From Suillus spraguei (Eukaryota; Basidiomycota; Agaricomycetes; Boletales; Suillaceae): 18,828 bases of DNA. Numbering within the stretch: position 1 is the first letter of the stretch; each line of letters opens with the position of its first letter. Position numbers and translations under genes: made by a program. Of this stretch, positions 17,701 through 18,828 are shown piece after piece. The notes below the pieces were generated by a model, which was given only the letters and a program-made list of their open reading frames with translations, was not told the origin of the DNA and searched no databases. The stretch covers positions 1 to 18,828 of the forward strand of contig JABCPU010001003.1 in the NCBI GenBank assembly GCA_016800925.1. Reading direction: 5' to 3'.

Positions 17701-18240
17701 TTTTAAAAAGGGCTCAAATTACAATTTGAACTGTGTCCCTTGCATGAATCTGATCCACTCAGCAGTCATTACCCCCAAGAGGCTCTGGACTGCTTGGCCA
17801 GGGCCTTGGATACCCTGATACACATTGACCAACAAGGTTGAGGATGCTTGCAATGCCTGTAAGTTGTATGTGTGTATGTTCCCGTGGCATCACATACTAA
17901 CAAGTTTGTGACTGTTGAACAGATGAAGCATCCAGGAGTCTCAAACTTCTGAAGGGTGTATAATGAGAGGATCAATACACCTTTTTAGTACAGTCAAATT
18001 TACTCTTTCGCAATCTTCCAGACCCAAGAGCTTTGACAATGCCACATTTGAGCCGTTGGGATATTGGAAGTGAGGGCCAAGTGTGGTTCATTATAACTTT
18101 CTTATTGACTAGATTTCTTGTAGGGTCTGGTGGTTTGCTTAGCCCCAGCAAATTGAAGAAACCTGTTGCGACATCCACCGATCAGGCAAAAAAAAAATGC
18201 AGGCAATTTAACACTTAACCAAATATTACATCATCTTATT
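17701..18240 (+). other. Gene-like debris, no complete gene
   Basis: Two short coding-looking stretches occur. One near 17735-17835 contains SHYPQEALDCLARALDTL before a TGA. One near 18125-18185 contains GGLLSPSKLKKPVATST after a possible acceptor TTGTAG. Splice-like signals are present, but no continuous model could be built. A short A-run lies at 18188-18196. Confidence 0.25.
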
Positions 18241-18249
18241 TGCTGTCCC

Positions 18250-18440
18250 ACATAGATTATCTATGCCTTTGCAATTTGCATGACCCTGACAATCATTACT
18301 CAGGTCTTGCGCAATTGGAGGACACCAGGGTTGACTCTCCAGATGTTTACAATGAGCATGGTGTCCTTCTCAATGTGAGTGAGTACAGGACAAAATTGTA
18401 TGATGGTGATATTGTAGAGGTTGAAGTCATCTTAAAACTG
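18250..18440 (+). pseudogene. Exon-like fragment of unknown fungal protein
   Basis: After an acceptor-like CACATAG the plus-strand frame reads YLCLCNLHDPDNHYSGL, then DSPDVYNEHGVLLNVSEY and LYDGDIVEVEVILKL, and then degrades. I have a sense of similar D.YNEHGVLL...Y...L..G..VEVEV patterns in predicted proteins of mushroom-forming fungi, but I cannot name the family. A host gene or captured fragment is possible. Confidence 0.35.
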
Positions 18441-18508
18441 CATGTTTGTTCCATTTATTTCCTCCAGCTTCTCTGACAGTTCTTACCAGGCATCAGCAAA
18501 CAACTGGG

Positions 18509-18606
18509 AGCCTGTACAGAATTGTACAAACTTGTACAGGCTCACAAACTCACAGCTATGTCCCTGCTGTGCAAGTCTGTACAAGCAGCCACAAATTGTA
18601 CAGGCT
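18509..18606 (+). repeat. Cluster of TGTACA palindromes with a 10-bp hairpin
   Basis: TGTACA occurs five times within about 90 bp (18513, 18523, 18533, 18578 and 18597). AGCCTGTACA at 18509-18518 and TGTACAGGCT at 18533-18542 form a perfect 10-bp stem, and TGTACAGGCT recurs at 18597-18606. No coding sequence is evident across it. Confidence 0.55.
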
Positions 18607-18714
18607 TCTGGGGTTTCAGAGGAGAAATGGCAAAACAGTATCATCACACTGCATGTCACATCACATGATCACTTTCCCACATTATAATTTGCAGTTGGCA
18701 GGAATTGAACCTAA

Positions 18715-18828
18715 GGGCCTGTTTAGGCATGCAAATTCAATATTCAAAATTCAAAATTTGCATCATGTGATTCTGTGTGAAGACTTGTGTGTCATCCAGA
18801 AATGCCAGGTCAAAGCAATCCTTGTGTG
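18715..18828 (+). mobile_element. Possible end of a PIF/Harbinger-type MITE, cut by the window edge
   Basis: GGGCCTGTTTAGG at 18715 follows TAA (18712-18714), the usual 3-bp target of that superfamily, and resembles its GGGCCTGTTTGG-like terminal repeats. Just inside, ATGCAAATT (18729-18737) and AATTTGCAT (18755-18763) form an inverted repeat. The opposite end is outside the window, so the call is tentative. Confidence 0.3.

Overview
The window reads as a transposon graveyard from a filamentous fungus, most likely an Agaricomycete (Basidiomycota). The basis is a chromodomain Ty3/gypsy element and a Helitron whose protein carries Rep (HUH), Pif1-type helicase and a C-terminal ubiquitin-protease-like domain, a combination I know from mushroom-forming fungi. 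I see no rRNA or tRNA and no gene that looks intact and host-essential. Nearly every coding stretch carries stops or frameshifts.

Layout, left to right. 1-1420 is the 5' end of a gypsy copy (element A, minus strand; LTR plus gag). 1421-1547 is a short coding-like target remnant. 1548-4787 is the 5' half of a second copy (element B, plus strand; LTR, gag, protease, first part of RT), which stops at the RT active-site motif. 4788-5083 (minus) is a Helitron fragment. 5084-6999 holds two copies of a ~950-bp repeat, one inserted in reverse inside the other. 7000-8630 (minus) is the Helitron Rep region. 8631-9114 is an unidentified LTR-like repeat, and 9115-9361 another remnant. 9367-13696 (minus) is the 3' half of element B: the rest of RT, RNase H, integrase with chromodomain, an extra downstream ORF with zinc knuckles, polypurine tract and 3' LTR. 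13697-16871 (plus) is the Helitron helicase and C-terminal domain, interrupted by a lone LTR at 16053-16525. 16872-18828 holds exon-like debris of unknown origin, a TGTACA repeat cluster and the possible end of a small inverted-repeat transposon.

The main result is that one inversion of about 8.9 kb (4788-13696) explains most of this order. Flipping it back joins the two gypsy halves in frame through the RT YMDD motif into a ~7.57-kb element with an LTR at each end and the same 5-bp target duplication (AAGAT) outside both LTRs. The same flip joins the Helitron Rep half to its helicase half in frame. Both present-day junctions share a 3-bp microhomology (ATG/CAT), and no base is lost. Removing the nested repeat pair with its 4-bp duplication CCGA also restores the Helitron frame. 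The inferred order is: Helitron first; then gypsy B, the repeat pair and other LTR insertions into or beside it; then the inversion, which must postdate gypsy B because it cuts through it. Differences between element B's two LTRs are, by eye, all transitions and mostly at former CpG sites, which fits cytosine methylation and deamination of silenced repeats.

I could not run alignments or searches, so family names rest on motifs I can read and on remembered family patterns. A misassembly that mimics the inversion cannot be excluded from sequence alone.
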